This document shows positions 53,258 through 63,886 of a DNA stretch of 64,000 nt, piece by piece. Each line of letters opens with the position of its first letter. Position 1 is the stretch's first letter. The stretch is from an uncultured Clostridia bacterium (GTDB lineage: Bacteria > Bacillota > Clostridia > Saccharofermentanales > Saccharofermentanaceae): the NCBI GenBank assembly GCA_947303185.1, contig CAMYXF010000002.1, positions 223,691-287,690 of the forward strand, written 5' to 3'. The notes under the pieces are model-generated. The model was given only the letters and a program-made list of their open reading frames with translations. It searched no databases and was not told the origin of the DNA. A program made the position numbers and the translations under genes.

Positions 53258-54684
53258 ATAAGCCTCCATGCCTTGGGATACATATTTTTCGCGGTCTGGC
53301 CGTTGATCTTTGCAAAGCCCAGCGGGAAATCTCCGATGCCTACGATTATCGTGCCTGCTAATTTGAGTCCGTCTTCAGGAGATACAGATATGGTCTCACC
53401 ACGAAGATACTTCGTGAGCCTGTCATCATCTCTTCCAAGACCCAGATATGAGTCTTCCTTTATCGCATCTTTTGAGAGCGCAAGAGCGATGCTGTTCGAC
53501 GGCTCGAAAACCTTCTTTCCTGACTTCAGAGGTTTGATGTCGCCTACGTAAAGTCCGGTCTTAACGACCTTAAGGCCCTTGAAAAGTTTCTCATCGAAAG
53601 TCATCTTGAAAAGACCTGTGCCGTGGCTCACAAAACGGCCCTGCAAAAGCTCTCCCCTGCCTTTTTCGGAAAGCACTTCATCAAGCACAGCCAATGCTGC
53701 TTCAGTGCTCTTATCCTTTGTACCGACAGTCTCTTTAATCAGGAGTTCGTCAGCTGACTTAAGGTCTTTTTCCTCACCCTTTACGATGTGTACGCAGAAG
53801 TGTCCGTCACCTTCAGACATGTGGGGCCAGATCCTCATGGAACCTGGCAGGATCGAACCTTCACCTGCGTGAGTCACGCCATCTATCTCAGGATGAGCTT
53901 TTACATGGTATTCGGGGTGACGCCCGATAAATCTCTTAATCTGGTTCTCATCTTCGTCAACGCAGAATGTGCATGTGGAATAAACGATCGAACCGCCTTC
54001 TTTAAGGCACTTGTCTGCTGCTTCAAGAATTGATTCCTGCAACGGAACACAGACCTTCGGGCCATAGTTCATATAGCTCTTGCAGGCATTCTTATCGCGT
54101 CTGAACATGCCCTCACCGGAGCACGGTGCGTCGATTAAGATCTTATCGAAGAACAGAGGAAGTCTTGCTGCTATGTTATCAGGATTCTCATTAAGGATAA
54201 CAAGTCCTTCGATACCTGAACGCTCAATGTTTCTGAGCAATGCCTTGGAACGCTCGAAGCTAATCTCATTAGCGACAAGGATTCCTTTGCCGTGCATGTC
54301 TTCGCCGAGTCTGCATGCCTTACCGCCGGGAGCTGCGCAAAGGTCGAGAACTATCTCACCCGGCTTTGCAGCCATAACCTGTGCAGGAAGCATTGCGGAA
54401 GGCTCTTGCGGATAGTAAACACCAGCGTGATAGAGAGGGTCTCTTCCGCCTGGTTCGTTGTTTACATAGTAACCGCCATTGCACCATGAAACGGGCTTTA
54501 TCTCCTCGTTCATGTCACCCAGGAATTCTGTTTCCTGGTTACTGCTTGTTATTTTCGAGCGCGAGAATCTGACGCCCTTTAAAGGCACCTTGTCAAAGCT
54601 CTCATAAAAACCATCACGCGGCACTTCGTTGTGACGCGTGAAGAAGTCGTTCATCTCATTTACAAAACTATCGGGAAGCTGCAT
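53254..54684 (-). CDS. RsmF/RsmB-type 16S rRNA m5C methyltransferase
   Basis: 476 residues from the ATG at 54684 (GAGG 5 nt upstream). The SAM site is LDLCAAPGGKA, and the two catalytic cysteines are in IDAPCSGEGMFRR and VYSTCTF. The C-terminal 180 residues form the RsmF/PUA-like extension (LKGLKVVKTGLYVGD, WRLI end). It methylates cytosine in 16S rRNA. The neighbouring peptidase gene ends 8 nt before this start. Confidence 0.92.
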   Translation of the reverse strand: MQLPDSFVNEMNDFFTRHNEVPRDGFYESFDKVPLKGVRFSRSKITSSNQETEFLGDMNEEIKPVSWCNGGYYVNNEPGGRDPLYHAGVYYPQEPSAMLPAQVMAAKPGEIVLDLCAAPGGKACRLGEDMHGKGILVANEISFERSKALLRNIERSGIEGLVILNENPDNIAARLPLFFDKILIDAPCSGEGMFRRDKNACKSYMNYGPKVCVPLQESILEAADKCLKEGGSIVYSTCTFCVDEDENQIKRFIGRHPEYHVKAHPEIDGVTHAGEGSILPGSMRIWPHMSEGDGHFCVHIVKGEEKDLKSADELLIKETVGTKDKSTEAALAVLDEVLSEKGRGELLQGRFVSHGTGLFKMTFDEKLFKGLKVVKTGLYVGDIKPLKSGKKVFEPSNSIALALSKDAIKEDSYLGLGRDDDRLTKYLRGETISVSPEDGLKLAGTIIVGIGDFPLGFAKINGQTAKNMYPKAWRLI

Positions 54685-54691
54685 CTTATCC

Positions 54692-56404
54692 TCACAGATT
54701 AAGGAAATCAGCGCATCTGAACGCAAGGCGCTTGATTACGTCGACTTTGAAAGGCGACTCGATTCCGGCACGCTTGATGAGGTTAAGGAACGTGTCGCTT
54801 CCGCCTAACTGACAGAGCGTGTTGTACTTTTCGAGAGCGTCCTTGAGGTCGACTCTGGACTCGTCCCAGAGCTCAAGAGCGCAGATCTGTGAAAGACAAT
54901 AGTCGATGTAATAGAAAGGCGTCGTGAAGATGTGATCCTTCTTCATCCATGCGCCGCCCATTGCGTGGAAAGGCGTATCGTTCTCATCGTAATTGATGAA
55001 AGGCTGATATGTCTGCTCGAGCATCTTCCAGATCTCATGGCGCTCATCAGGCGTCATGTTGGGATTGTCGTATACGATGTGCTGGAACTCGTCGACCATG
55101 CATCCGTAAGGAAGGAACAGAAGTCCGTCGGTCATGTGGAGTTCGCAGTACTGGTCAGCCTGCTTTCCGTAGAAGATATCCATGAAAGGATAAGACATGT
55201 ATTCCATAGATGTAGAGTGGATTTCGCATGTCTCAAGAGTCGGTGAAAGGCACTCAACGAAAGGAGATGACTCAGCGCCCGCAAGAGCAGCATATGCGTG
55301 TCCGCCCTCATGTACGACGGTTGCTACATCGTCGAATGTGCCGTTGCCGTTCATGAAGATGAAAGGAATGCAGTAATCTTCAAGATACATGCAGTAACCG
55401 CCCGTGGACTTTACGGGACGGGACAGAAGATCCGTATATCCGTGATCTGAAAGGACGTCAAAGAAGCTGGGCGTTGCGCCGAACATGTTCCTGAAGAACT
55501 TGCCTGCTGCCTCTTCGTAAGTATCCTTGCTTACGACAGGTGTCGGATTGCCCTCCTTGAAAAGGCACGGAAGGTCGTGGAACATGAGCTTATCGACACC
55601 AAGTCTTTCCTGCTGGAGCTTTCTGATCTGTGTCGTGAGCGGCACGATATATCTCTTGATGTTCTCCCTGAACTTGGCTACGTCTTCCCTGTTATAGTCG
55701 TAGCGCTCCATACGCTTATAGCCGAGTTCCGTGAAGTTGTTATATCCGAGCTTCTGAGCTGCAGTAGTTCTGGTCTTTACGAGCTCATCGTAGATCCTGT
55801 CGTACTCTTCTTTTCTGGACATGTAGTACTTGTCCAGAGCGATGTGCGCATCACGTCTTACCTTCCTGTCTGTTGACTGGAGATAAGGCTGGATGAGGCT
55901 TAAGTTAAGAGTCTTCTTGCCGAGAGGGATCTCTGCTTCGGACTGCTTCTGGGAATACTCATTCTCGAGCTTGGATTCCTCAGTAAGATCGTCGATTACT
56001 TCGCTTGAGATAATCTCCCTCTGGTTCTTGGCCTTGCGGAAGATCATCTGTCCGTACTTGGCCTTAAGACTGTCTGCGCAGGGGCACGTCAGAAGTCCTG
56101 ATAAGACGGCGGATGAGAGTTCCTGGACTCTTGCGCCGGCCTCATCGAAAAACTCCATCTCGGTGTTGTAGTACTCATTTGATGTGTCGAGGTCGTGAAG
56201 GATCTGGCACAGCGCGTACTGTGTATCGAATGAACTGATGGCGATCTCATACTCACCCAGAGCCTCATCTGCTGCCTCGATGGTCTTGGCGGTCATGAGC
56301 CTGAGTCTGACGTTTCTTACGGTCTCCGTGAACTTATCAAGGTCCGGTCTTGTATAGTTAAGGTCCTTAAAATCCGGTACCGAGCTGTTCGCTGTATTCT
56401 CCAT
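54692..56404 (-). CDS. M3-family oligoendopeptidase (PepF type)
   Basis: 570 residues, cytoplasmic. The zinc site VVHEGGHAYAALAG is HExxH near residue 363, with the third ligand in ECLSPTLETCEIHS downstream. Length and motifs fit clostridial oligoendopeptidase F-like M3 enzymes, which cut short peptides in the cytosol. Confidence 0.93.
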   Translation of the reverse strand: MENTANSSVPDFKDLNYTRPDLDKFTETVRNVRLRLMTAKTIEAADEALGEYEIAISSFDTQYALCQILHDLDTSNEYYNTEMEFFDEAGARVQELSSAVLSGLLTCPCADSLKAKYGQMIFRKAKNQREIISSEVIDDLTEESKLENEYSQKQSEAEIPLGKKTLNLSLIQPYLQSTDRKVRRDAHIALDKYYMSRKEEYDRIYDELVKTRTTAAQKLGYNNFTELGYKRMERYDYNREDVAKFRENIKRYIVPLTTQIRKLQQERLGVDKLMFHDLPCLFKEGNPTPVVSKDTYEEAAGKFFRNMFGATPSFFDVLSDHGYTDLLSRPVKSTGGYCMYLEDYCIPFIFMNGNGTFDDVATVVHEGGHAYAALAGAESSPFVECLSPTLETCEIHSTSMEYMSYPFMDIFYGKQADQYCELHMTDGLLFLPYGCMVDEFQHIVYDNPNMTPDERHEIWKMLEQTYQPFINYDENDTPFHAMGGAWMKKDHIFTTPFYYIDYCLSQICALELWDESRVDLKDALEKYNTLCQLGGSDTFLNLIKRAGIESPFKVDVIKRLAFRCADFLNL

Positions 56405-56423
56405 GAGATCACCTTTCTAATTC

Positions 56424-58196
56424 TTACATCTTCTCGACTACGCCGATTCCGAGCATATCAAGTCCTGACTTAAGGCAGTCAGCAACAGCCTCGCAGAGCT
56501 TGAGTCTTGCGTCTCTGATCTCTTCGGAATCAGCATTAAGAATTCTCGAGTTATTGTAGAAACGGTTGAAGTTTCTTGCGATGAGTGCGATCTGACGTGA
56601 GATCATGAAAGGCTCATAGCTCTCAGCTGCCTTAACTACCGCATCCTTGAAGTCTGCAAGGCTTCTGATTACCGCATACTCATCTTCAGCTGTAAGCTTG
56701 TCTGCTGCATCGATGTTGCCTGCAAAGCCCTGGTCAGCTGCTTTTCTCAAGATAGACTTGATTCTTGCATATGTGTAGATGAGGTAAGGCGCTGTATCGC
56801 CCTCGAAATCGAGCATGTCATCCCAGTCAAAGAGGATGTCCTTCTCTCTTCCTGCCTTGAGGTATGTGTAAGATACTGCTCCGAGTCCGACAACCTCAGA
56901 AACCTGAGCAATCTGCTCGTCTGTCATGTCACCGCCGCGAAGCTCGCTGTTCTTTCTGATGATCTCAGCTGTCTTTTCTGTAGCCTTATCAAGGAAGTCA
57001 TCAAGCTTGATGATGTTTCCGGCTCGTGTTGAGAATGCCTCTGCAACCTCATTGCCGTTCTCATCCTTCTTGGGCTTGAACTTCAAAAGTCCGAAGCCAA
57101 CGTGTACGCAGTCGTCAGCGCACTCATAGCCTGCCTTCTTGAGAACTGCGAAAACCTGCTTAAAGTGAAGCTGCTGGGGAAGTCCTACTACATAGATATT
57201 CTTGTAGAAATTGAATTCTTCGTTCCTATAGAGGATTGCAGCGATATCTCTTGAAGCATAGATCGTGGTTCCGTCGCTCTTTACAACGAGGCACGGCGGG
57301 AGACCTTCATCGTCGAGTTTTACGACTCTTGCGCCTTCGCTTTCTTCCAAAAGGTTCTTGCTCTCGAGCATGCTGACAACAGAATCGATCCTTGAAGAAT
57401 AGAAAGACTCGCCGTTATAGTTATCGAACTTGATGCCCATTCTCTTATATGTCTTCTCGAAAACCTCAAGGCTCAAGTCCCTGAAGCGCTTCCAGAGAGC
57501 AACTTCCTCTTCCTTGCCCTCTTCGAGCTTTCTGAAGTTGTCTCTTGCAGTATCTTCGAGTTCCTTTTCTGCCTCAGGGCTTACCTTGCACTCATCGTGG
57601 AACTTAACGTAGATTCTCGTAAGCTCATCGATGGGGTTCTCTTCCATGGCCTTCTCGTCGCCCCAGAGTCTGTAAGCCGTGATGAGCTTACCGAACTGTG
57701 TGCCGTAGTCACCGAGGTGGTTGAACCTGATTACGTTATAGCCGAGTCTTGAATAGATGTTAGACAGGGAATTTCCGAGGATTGTCGTAAAAGCATGGCC
57801 TACATGGAAAGGCTTTGCGATATTAGGGGATGAGAACTCAACGATTACGTTCTTTCCCTCACCGATATTTTTGTTGCCGTACTGGTCGCCTGCACTGATG
57901 ATCTCAGAGATAACTGACTTAGCGAGAACGCCCTTGTCGATCCTGAAATTGATGTAAGGGCCTGCAGTATCAACGGTTACTGCACCGTCAAAGCCCTTAA
58001 CGAGCTCTTCTGAATCCTTGAGCTCATTGGCGATCATGGGCGGAGCCTTATGAAGCGTTTTCGCGAGCACGAAGCACGGGAAAGCATAATCTCCGAGCTC
58101 GAGCTTCGGCGGGATCTCAATAAGTCCCTCTACCTGCGCCTTATCAAGGCCTGTACAACTACTCAAATTAGAAGCTATTAAATCTTTGTAATCCAT
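56424..58196 (-). CDS. argS: Arginyl-tRNA synthetase
   Basis: 590 residues. Class I features: SSPNIAKPFHVGHAFTTILGNSLS carries HVGH (the HIGH motif), NHLGDYGTQFGKLI is typical of ArgRS, and FSTRAGNIIKLDD stands for the KMSKS region. The N-terminal additional domain and the C-terminal DALR anticodon domain are present. It lies 19 nt upstream of the M3 peptidase on the same strand. No T-box is apparent in the 158-bp region before it, which also holds the MraY-like gene's TATAAT. Confidence 0.96.
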   Translation of the reverse strand: MDYKDLIASNLSSCTGLDKAQVEGLIEIPPKLELGDYAFPCFVLAKTLHKAPPMIANELKDSEELVKGFDGAVTVDTAGPYINFRIDKGVLAKSVISEIISAGDQYGNKNIGEGKNVIVEFSSPNIAKPFHVGHAFTTILGNSLSNIYSRLGYNVIRFNHLGDYGTQFGKLITAYRLWGDEKAMEENPIDELTRIYVKFHDECKVSPEAEKELEDTARDNFRKLEEGKEEEVALWKRFRDLSLEVFEKTYKRMGIKFDNYNGESFYSSRIDSVVSMLESKNLLEESEGARVVKLDDEGLPPCLVVKSDGTTIYASRDIAAILYRNEEFNFYKNIYVVGLPQQLHFKQVFAVLKKAGYECADDCVHVGFGLLKFKPKKDENGNEVAEAFSTRAGNIIKLDDFLDKATEKTAEIIRKNSELRGGDMTDEQIAQVSEVVGLGAVSYTYLKAGREKDILFDWDDMLDFEGDTAPYLIYTYARIKSILRKAADQGFAGNIDAADKLTAEDEYAVIRSLADFKDAVVKAAESYEPFMISRQIALIARNFNRFYNNSRILNADSEEIRDARLKLCEAVADCLKSGLDMLGIGVVEKM

Positions 58197-58309
58197 GGTT
58201 TTTTCTCCTTATTACGAATGAATATGTTAACACATTTAGCCAATACTTCCCAATAGAACGGACCGATTTGTTGAACGATTTAATAATTTTTATCCAAATA
58301 TGCTTAATG

Positions 58310-58315
58310 TATAAT
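58310..58315 (+). promoter_or_regulatory. Possible -10 of the mraY-like gene
   Basis: TATAAT 39 nt before the ATG at 58355; the -35 region (ATTTTT) is poor. Low confidence. Confidence 0.35.
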
Positions 58316-58354
58316 TCATTTGGTGGAGAATCCTAAGAGCGAGGGTAACTTTTA

Positions 58355-59383
58355 ATGTCATTTATAATGAAAATGGCTATCGGCTGCGTTGCTGCCTTTG
58401 CCATTACACTTATACTTCTCAAATTCCTTCCGGGAGAGAAGATCATACTTGGCCACGACCGCGGCCGTAAATACGCACAGGGTTCTGAAGTAAACATCGG
58501 TAAGCCTACAGGCGTAGGTTTCTATTTCATATTGGTATTCCTTTTGGTCTCAAGCATATTCTGTTTCCTTATAAGCCCCGTCACATCAGATAAGGGCTTC
58601 TTTGAGAGCGGCAACGTAGTAACAGGCCTGGGCTTCGGCCTTCTTGCCGTACTTGCCGAGATGGTAACCGGCTGGCTCGACGACAGATCCAAGAATGCCT
58701 GGAACGAATACATCAAGGGTGCTCTCGACGTCGTTGTATCCCTCATCGCAGGCTTCATCGTCGTTCATTTCTTCGGAACACGCGTATACCTCGCCATTAC
58801 TGGCACTTACTTTGACATCCACCCTATTCTTTTCTACTGCCTCGCAGTGCTTCTCTTCGTCGTATCCATCAATGCCACAAACGCTACTGACGGTATCGAC
58901 GGCCTCTCAGGATCACTTTCCGTAATCGCCGTAATCACGACATTCATCATGGGATTCCTTGCTAAATCCCTGTTTGACGATAATTCAATCCTTCTCGTAG
59001 TATTCTTCGTACCCACACTCATCGCTTACCTCATCTTCAACTTCAACCCTTCGAAAATGCTGATGGGCGATGCCGGCTCAAGATCACTCGGATTCTTTAT
59101 CGCTTTCTTCCTGATCTACTGCAGGATCCCGTTCCTCTACTTTATCGTAGGACTTCCCTTCCTCTGCGACGGCGGTATCTCCATCGTTAAGATCACGGTA
59201 GGAAGACTTACAAAGAAGAAAATCATTCTATTCAAGAACATTACGACTCCTCTTCACGACGAGCTCCGCAAGAACAGAAAGTTCAGCGTAAAGAAGGTCT
59301 GGTTCACGCTCGTTATCGCAGCAACCGTTATCGACCTGCTCTACATCGTTGCAGCAGTTCTCGTAAGAGTCTTTGCAGGTTAA
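58355..59383 (+). CDS. MraY-like polyprenyl-phosphate phospho-sugar transferase
   Basis: 342 residues with about ten membrane helices. The PNPT-family motifs are GWLDDRSKN (DDxxK) near 107, NATNATDGIDGLSG near 175 and GDAGSRSLGFF near 235. MraY attaches phospho-MurNAc-pentapeptide to undecaprenyl phosphate. The third motif, normally a His-rich loop TPIHHHFEL in MraY, reads TTPLHDELRK here, with one His. It lies alone, outside any mur/fts cluster, so it may be the sole MraY or a relative for another polymer. GAGGG precedes the ATG. Confidence 0.8.
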   Translation: MSFIMKMAIGCVAAFAITLILLKFLPGEKIILGHDRGRKYAQGSEVNIGKPTGVGFYFILVFLLVSSIFCFLISPVTSDKGFFESGNVVTGLGFGLLAVLAEMVTGWLDDRSKNAWNEYIKGALDVVVSLIAGFIVVHFFGTRVYLAITGTYFDIHPILFYCLAVLLFVVSINATNATDGIDGLSGSLSVIAVITTFIMGFLAKSLFDDNSILLVVFFVPTLIAYLIFNFNPSKMLMGDAGSRSLGFFIAFFLIYCRIPFLYFIVGLPFLCDGGISIVKITVGRLTKKKIILFKNITTPLHDELRKNRKFSVKKVWFTLVIAATVIDLLYIVAAVLVRVFAG

Positions 59384-59395
59384 ATTTTCCCTGAA

Positions 59396-60198
59396 TCAGA
59401 ATGGTTCGGCATTCTTGGCAGATCTGTTTCCTGCCAAAGCTATGCACAGCACTTTTGAAGCCCCAGCCTTATATAGAGCTACGGCTGCCTCATGAAGAGT
59501 GGCGCCTGTAGTTGCTACGTCATCAACGATAATTACGGTCATGCCGGTAACATCCCAGTGTTCACTTACTCCGAACGCTCCGGACACGTTATCCGCCCTT
59601 AAGTTTTTGTCGGTTATCTCTGACTGTCTCTTCGTATCCCTGACTCTTATCAGGCAGTCATCTGCAAATCGGATGTTGTTAAGCTTTGAGACGGGGAAGG
59701 CCATCTCCGAAGCCTGTTGAACCCACGTTCTTCAAGTCTTTCCGGTGAGAGCGGCACCGGAACTATCAGGTCGGCATTAAGTCCCACATTCTGAAGAGCA
59801 GAACCCAGAACACAGCCGAAGAATCTGGCAAGTTCTATCTTCCTGCCAAACTTGATCTTCGGAACGGCACGTTCGATTATCCCTTTGTACGGGAAAAGCA
59901 GGTACAGAGGAAGTCCGGGGCACTGGTCGTTTTCGACGGGATTGGAAAGGCACAAGAGCCATCTTCCCTGCTCATCGGTACTGATAAGGTCAGATAAGCA
60001 CTTGCCACACAAATGAAGTTCAGAATCTTTATTGTAGAGCTGATGGTATAAGGCGTCGTAGTTTTCGAAGCGGTCTTCAGAGTCTGACACGTTGCCGCAG
60101 AGCTTGCATCTGTATGGAAGGATAAGGTCCGCCGCCCCTTTTAAAGCTTCTCTTATCTCTCCTGAAATGCTGATGATGCTTCCATAACGGGATACCAT
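59396..60198 (-). pseudogene. comFC: ComFC-family phosphoribosyltransferase, broken by a single-base frameshift
   Basis: Two overlapping frames together make one ComFC. The first (from 60198) has the Cys pairs CKLCG and CGKC and runs to VPVPLSPERLEERGFN before a nonsense tail. The second continues SEMAFPVSK and contains the PRPP motif VIIVDDVATTGATLHE. Adding one G on the plus strand next to 59716 restores ERGFNQASEMAFPV. ComFC aids uptake of single-stranded DNA in competent cells. The ATG at 60198 overlaps the recD2 stop as TGATG. It could be a sequencing or assembly error. Confidence 0.85.
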
Positions 60199-62540
60199 CA
60201 CTTGTTCCTTCTGAAATCGACAGTCTTAAGAAGATCTCTTAAGCATGTCTCCCTGGTATCGCCTTTGGGTGCCCTAAGGAACTTACCGAGAGTGCCTTCG
60301 CACTCGACAATGGTAACGTTCATCTTGCCTCTGGTAACGGCTGTATAAAGAAGGCTGCGCTTATAAAGAAGCGCATTCATCTTGCCCAGGGCAATGATTA
60401 CTCTGTCGAACTCACAACCCTGTGATTTATGTACTGTAACAGCATAAGCAAGATCGATGTTATCCAAAAGCTTGCCCTTATACTCTGCAGTCTTGCCTTC
60501 ATCAAAAGTGATCGTAACGCTTCCTTTCAAGGGGTCTATGTCGCTGATAACTCCAAGCTCTCCGTTGAATATTCCCTGCAGGACTTCGCCTGTAACAGGA
60601 TCTATCCACTCGGTGGAGTAATCGTTTTTGTTCTGCATTACTTTATCGCCTATGTGAAGGACGAGGCTCTGGCCTCTTTTCAGAACTTTAATATCGTCTT
60701 TTACTTCCAATGCCTGGATCAGCTTATTGAGCTGTACCGTACCCAGAGCTACATTCTCATTCTTGGTCGGAGTAAGACAAATAAGGTCTTCGTTCTTATG
60801 CTCAAGAACGAGCCTTGCAATTGTCTCCTGCGCTTCCTCTTCAGTCTTGCAGCTGATGATCTCAAAATCGTCGCCCATGCTCTTGGGCTCATTGCCTTCA
60901 AGAATTAGATTTGCATTAGCAGCAATACTGCCGTCATCTGCCTGTCTGTGAAGCGCATCAAGCCTTATAGCAGGTATCGATTCGCATGACAGAAGATCTC
61001 TTAAGATATCGCCGCATCCGACGGACGGAAGCTGGTCAGGATCGCCTACGAGAATTATAGAAGTGCCCTTATCAGTCGCATCAAGAAGGTGCCTCATGAG
61101 CATCGTGTCTACCATGGACATCTCATCGATGACTATAACTCTGCATATGATCGGATTATCTTTTCCATGTGCGAAAAGAAGGCTGTTATACTGGCCAGAC
61201 TTGTCATCAGGAAGATCTTCATCGTCAGTGTTTATCGTTCTTCTTACACCCAGAAGTCTGTGGATGGTCGAAGCCTCACTTCCGCATGCTTCTGAAAGTT
61301 TCTTTGCAGCACGGCCGGTGGGCGCCGCAAACACGCAGCTGATCTTGCTTCTTCTGAAGTATTCGCCAAGGACACCCATGATGGTTGTCTTACCCGTGCC
61401 CGGACCGCCCGTAATGACGCTGATAGGACTGTACATGCAAAGATACAAAGCCTCAAGCTGTGACTTATCGGGAATGATTCCGAGGTCTGATGCGACTTCC
61501 TTCATTATCCTGTCGCTCTCATCTCTCGGGGGTGGAACAGTCTTAGACTTGAGCATCTCATTTATGCGTCTCTCGATCGCAAGTTCCGATGCAAAATAAC
61601 TCATGGTGGCAAATTTGGCTTCAGGATCTTCAACATCACAGACTGCACACTTACCTGAATCGTATTTGTATACGGCGATCTTTTTATCTTCAATCGCCAT
61701 CGCGGCAGCATCCCTGAACACTTCTGTAAACTGCTCAGAAGTGATCTTGGATTCGTGGCTGTTTACGTATTCCAGTGCTCTCTTTCTGACATCCTGGGGA
61801 GCGAGCGCCGTGGACTTCGTTTCCTCATGAAGATACATGCAGGACTGATAAAGAGCGGCTGCGATTCTTTCTTTTGCAACGGGAGATACGCCTTCACCAA
61901 GTGCGATCCTGTCGAGCAGTTCAAAGCCTGCAACGCCGTGTCCCATGAGAGCAAAAGGAGTCTTTCTTATCTCTTCGCAGTCAAGCCTGTCGAGGTTCTT
62001 GAGCATCTTAATCTGGCCCTGCGAGAAACCCATCAGCTTTGCTTCAAGCCCCTGCTCGAAGAACTCATATTCTTCTACCAGCTGGTCGCATATGGCCATT
62101 GCTCTTGAAGAAGAAAGTCCGCTTACTTCAGCAGATGCAAGTTCAGGTGTCTCAGTAAGGACCTTGAGGACTTCTTTGCCGAATTTGGACGCAAGAGCTT
62201 CTGCTGTTGTCTTACCCAGACCGCTTATGTTATCTGCAAGAAAAGATGCTATGAGGAGCGAGTCACCGGCTTCTTCATCGACACTTATCTTCTTGAGAGT
62301 TACCTGTGGTCTGTTGTTCCATTCGGTAACCTTGCCGGAGATGATATAAGATCCGCCTTCTACGATATCGACCTTTGATTTACCCGCTACGGTAAATCTG
62401 CCGTCGCAAAGAAATGACACAAAGTTATTTGCCTTTCTCGGGCAAAACACCTTAATACAGGTGACCTTTGCATCTTCTATCTCGCTGCCGATATCTTCAA
62501 CCGACAAAGACAGTTTGTTGTCCTTGGGATCTTTCTTCAT
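60198..62540 (-). CDS. recD2: RecD2-type ATP-dependent DNA helicase
   Basis: 780 residues. The N-terminal OB-like region (about 20-90), tandem HhH region (GLGKTTAEALASKFG, AEVSGLSSSRAM), then the SF1B helicase: Walker A ITGGPGTGKTTIM near 380, VIDEMSMVDTMLM, VGDPDQLPSVGCGDIL, and VTVHKSQGCEFDRVI. This is RecD2 (RecD/TraA family) of bacteria without RecBC, in repair and recombination. It is coupled to comFC by stop-start overlap. Confidence 0.95.
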   Translation of the reverse strand: MKKDPKDNKLSLSVEDIGSEIEDAKVTCIKVFCPRKANNFVSFLCDGRFTVAGKSKVDIVEGGSYIISGKVTEWNNRPQVTLKKISVDEEAGDSLLIASFLADNISGLGKTTAEALASKFGKEVLKVLTETPELASAEVSGLSSSRAMAICDQLVEEYEFFEQGLEAKLMGFSQGQIKMLKNLDRLDCEEIRKTPFALMGHGVAGFELLDRIALGEGVSPVAKERIAAALYQSCMYLHEETKSTALAPQDVRKRALEYVNSHESKITSEQFTEVFRDAAAMAIEDKKIAVYKYDSGKCAVCDVEDPEAKFATMSYFASELAIERRINEMLKSKTVPPPRDESDRIMKEVASDLGIIPDKSQLEALYLCMYSPISVITGGPGTGKTTIMGVLGEYFRRSKISCVFAAPTGRAAKKLSEACGSEASTIHRLLGVRRTINTDDEDLPDDKSGQYNSLLFAHGKDNPIICRVIVIDEMSMVDTMLMRHLLDATDKGTSIILVGDPDQLPSVGCGDILRDLLSCESIPAIRLDALHRQADDGSIAANANLILEGNEPKSMGDDFEIISCKTEEEAQETIARLVLEHKNEDLICLTPTKNENVALGTVQLNKLIQALEVKDDIKVLKRGQSLVLHIGDKVMQNKNDYSTEWIDPVTGEVLQGIFNGELGVISDIDPLKGSVTITFDEGKTAEYKGKLLDNIDLAYAVTVHKSQGCEFDRVIIALGKMNALLYKRSLLYTAVTRGKMNVTIVECEGTLGKFLRAPKGDTRETCLRDLLKTVDFRRNK

Positions 62541-62599
62541 TGCTCCTCTTCTTTTCGGTTTTTCAAAATGCTAACAATAAACCCTTGGCAAAACAATAA

Positions 62600-62630
62600 G
62601 CCCGGTCAAAGCTCAAGACTTTAACCGGGC
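62600..62630 (-). terminator. Terminator of metK
   Basis: GCCCGGTCAAAG (62600-62611) pairs with CTTTAACCGGGC (62619-62630), followed on the minus strand by TTATTGTTTT, 33 nt after the metK stop. Confidence 0.88.
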
Positions 62631-62662
62631 GTTTGAGACTAAATTGTCCTTATATCAGGACA

Positions 62663-63853
62663 TCAGATGCCTGCGAGCTTTTTGATCTCTTCAGCCTTAT
62701 CCGTCTTCTCCCAAGGGAGCTCAACGTCTGTTCTTCCGAAGTGACCGTAGCTTGCTGTTTTAGCATAGATAGGTCTTCTGAGGTCGAGATCTCTGATGAT
62801 GGCTGCAGGTCTTAAATCGAATACCTTGTTTACGATCTCAACGATCTTGGAATCTTCGATCTTACCTGTTCCGAATGTGTCTACCATTACTGATACCGGC
62901 TTAGCAACACCGATGGCATAAGCAACCTGGACTTCGCACTCGGAAGCAAGGCCTGAAGCTACGATGTTCTTTGCGATGTAACGCATCATGTAGCATGCAG
63001 AACGATCAACCTTCGTCGGGTCCTTACCTGAGAAGCATCCGCCGCCGTGACGAGCGAATCCGCCGTATGTATCAACGATGATCTTTCTTCCTGTGAGACC
63101 TGAGTCACCCTGAGGTCCGCCTACTACGAATCTGCCTGTAGGATTGATGTAGATCTTTGTGTTCTCATCCATGAGGTCAGCAGGGATAACAGACTTGATA
63201 ACGTTCTCTTTGATGTAATCTTCAAGGAACTCAAGTGTTACATCTGCGCTGTGCTGTGTTGAAATAACAACAGCATCGATTCTCTTAACCTTGTCGTTCT
63301 CATACTCTACAGTAACCTGTGACTTACCGTCAGGTCTCAAGAACTCAGCACCGTTCTTACGTACTTCCGTAAGACGGATAGTAAGCTTATGTGCAAGAGC
63401 GATAGGCATAGGCATAAGCTCAGGAGTATCGTCGTTAGCATAACCGAACATCATGCCCTGGTCGCCTGCACCTGTGTCGAGCTCCTTTTCGCCGCCGTGA
63501 CGTGCCTCGTAAGACTCGTTGACACCCATTGCGATGTCAGGAGACTGCTCGTCGATGGAAGTAAGCACAGCGCATGAATTGCTGTCAAATCCCATGTCGC
63601 TTGAGTTGTAGCCGATCTCCTTAACCGTATTTCTTACGATGGAAGGAATGTCAACATAAGCAGATGTTGTGATCTCGCCCATGACAAGTACCATACCCGT
63701 TGTAGTGCATGTCTCACAAGCTACACGTGCTGTGGGGTCCTGCTCAAGGATAGCGTCAAGAACGCTGTCAGAGATCTGGTCGCAGATCTTGTCGGGATGT
63801 CCCTCAGTAACTGATTCAGAAGTGAACAGCCAGTTTCCTTTTTTATTTCTCAT
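62663..63853 (-). CDS. metK: S-adenosylmethionine synthetase
   Basis: 396 residues, the usual MetK size. Signature motifs: [17 protein letters not shown] near 14, [12 protein letters not shown], and [17 protein letters not shown] (GGGAFSGKD variant). It makes SAM from methionine and ATP. AAAGGA precedes the ATG. It is controlled by the SAM riboswitch upstream. Confidence 0.98.
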   Translation of the reverse strand: MRNKKGNWLFTSESVTEGHPDKICDQISDSVLDAILEQDPTARVACETCTTTGMVLVMGEITTSAYVDIPSIVRNTVKEIGYNSSDMGFDSNSCAVLTSIDEQSPDIAMGVNESYEARHGGEKELDTGAGDQGMMFGYANDDTPELMPMPIALAHKLTIRLTEVRKNGAEFLRPDGKSQVTVEYENDKVKRIDAVVISTQHSADVTLEFLEDYIKENVIKSVIPADLMDENTKIYINPTGRFVVGGPQGDSGLTGRKIIVDTYGGFARHGGGCFSGKDPTKVDRSACYMMRYIAKNIVASGLASECEVQVAYAIGVAKPVSVMVDTFGTGKIEDSKIVEIVNKVFDLRPAAIIRDLDLRRPIYAKTASYGHFGRTDVELPWEKTDKAEEIKKLAGI

Positions 63854-63886
63854 TTTCTTTCCTTTCCGTTCAATGCTTTGGTAAAA

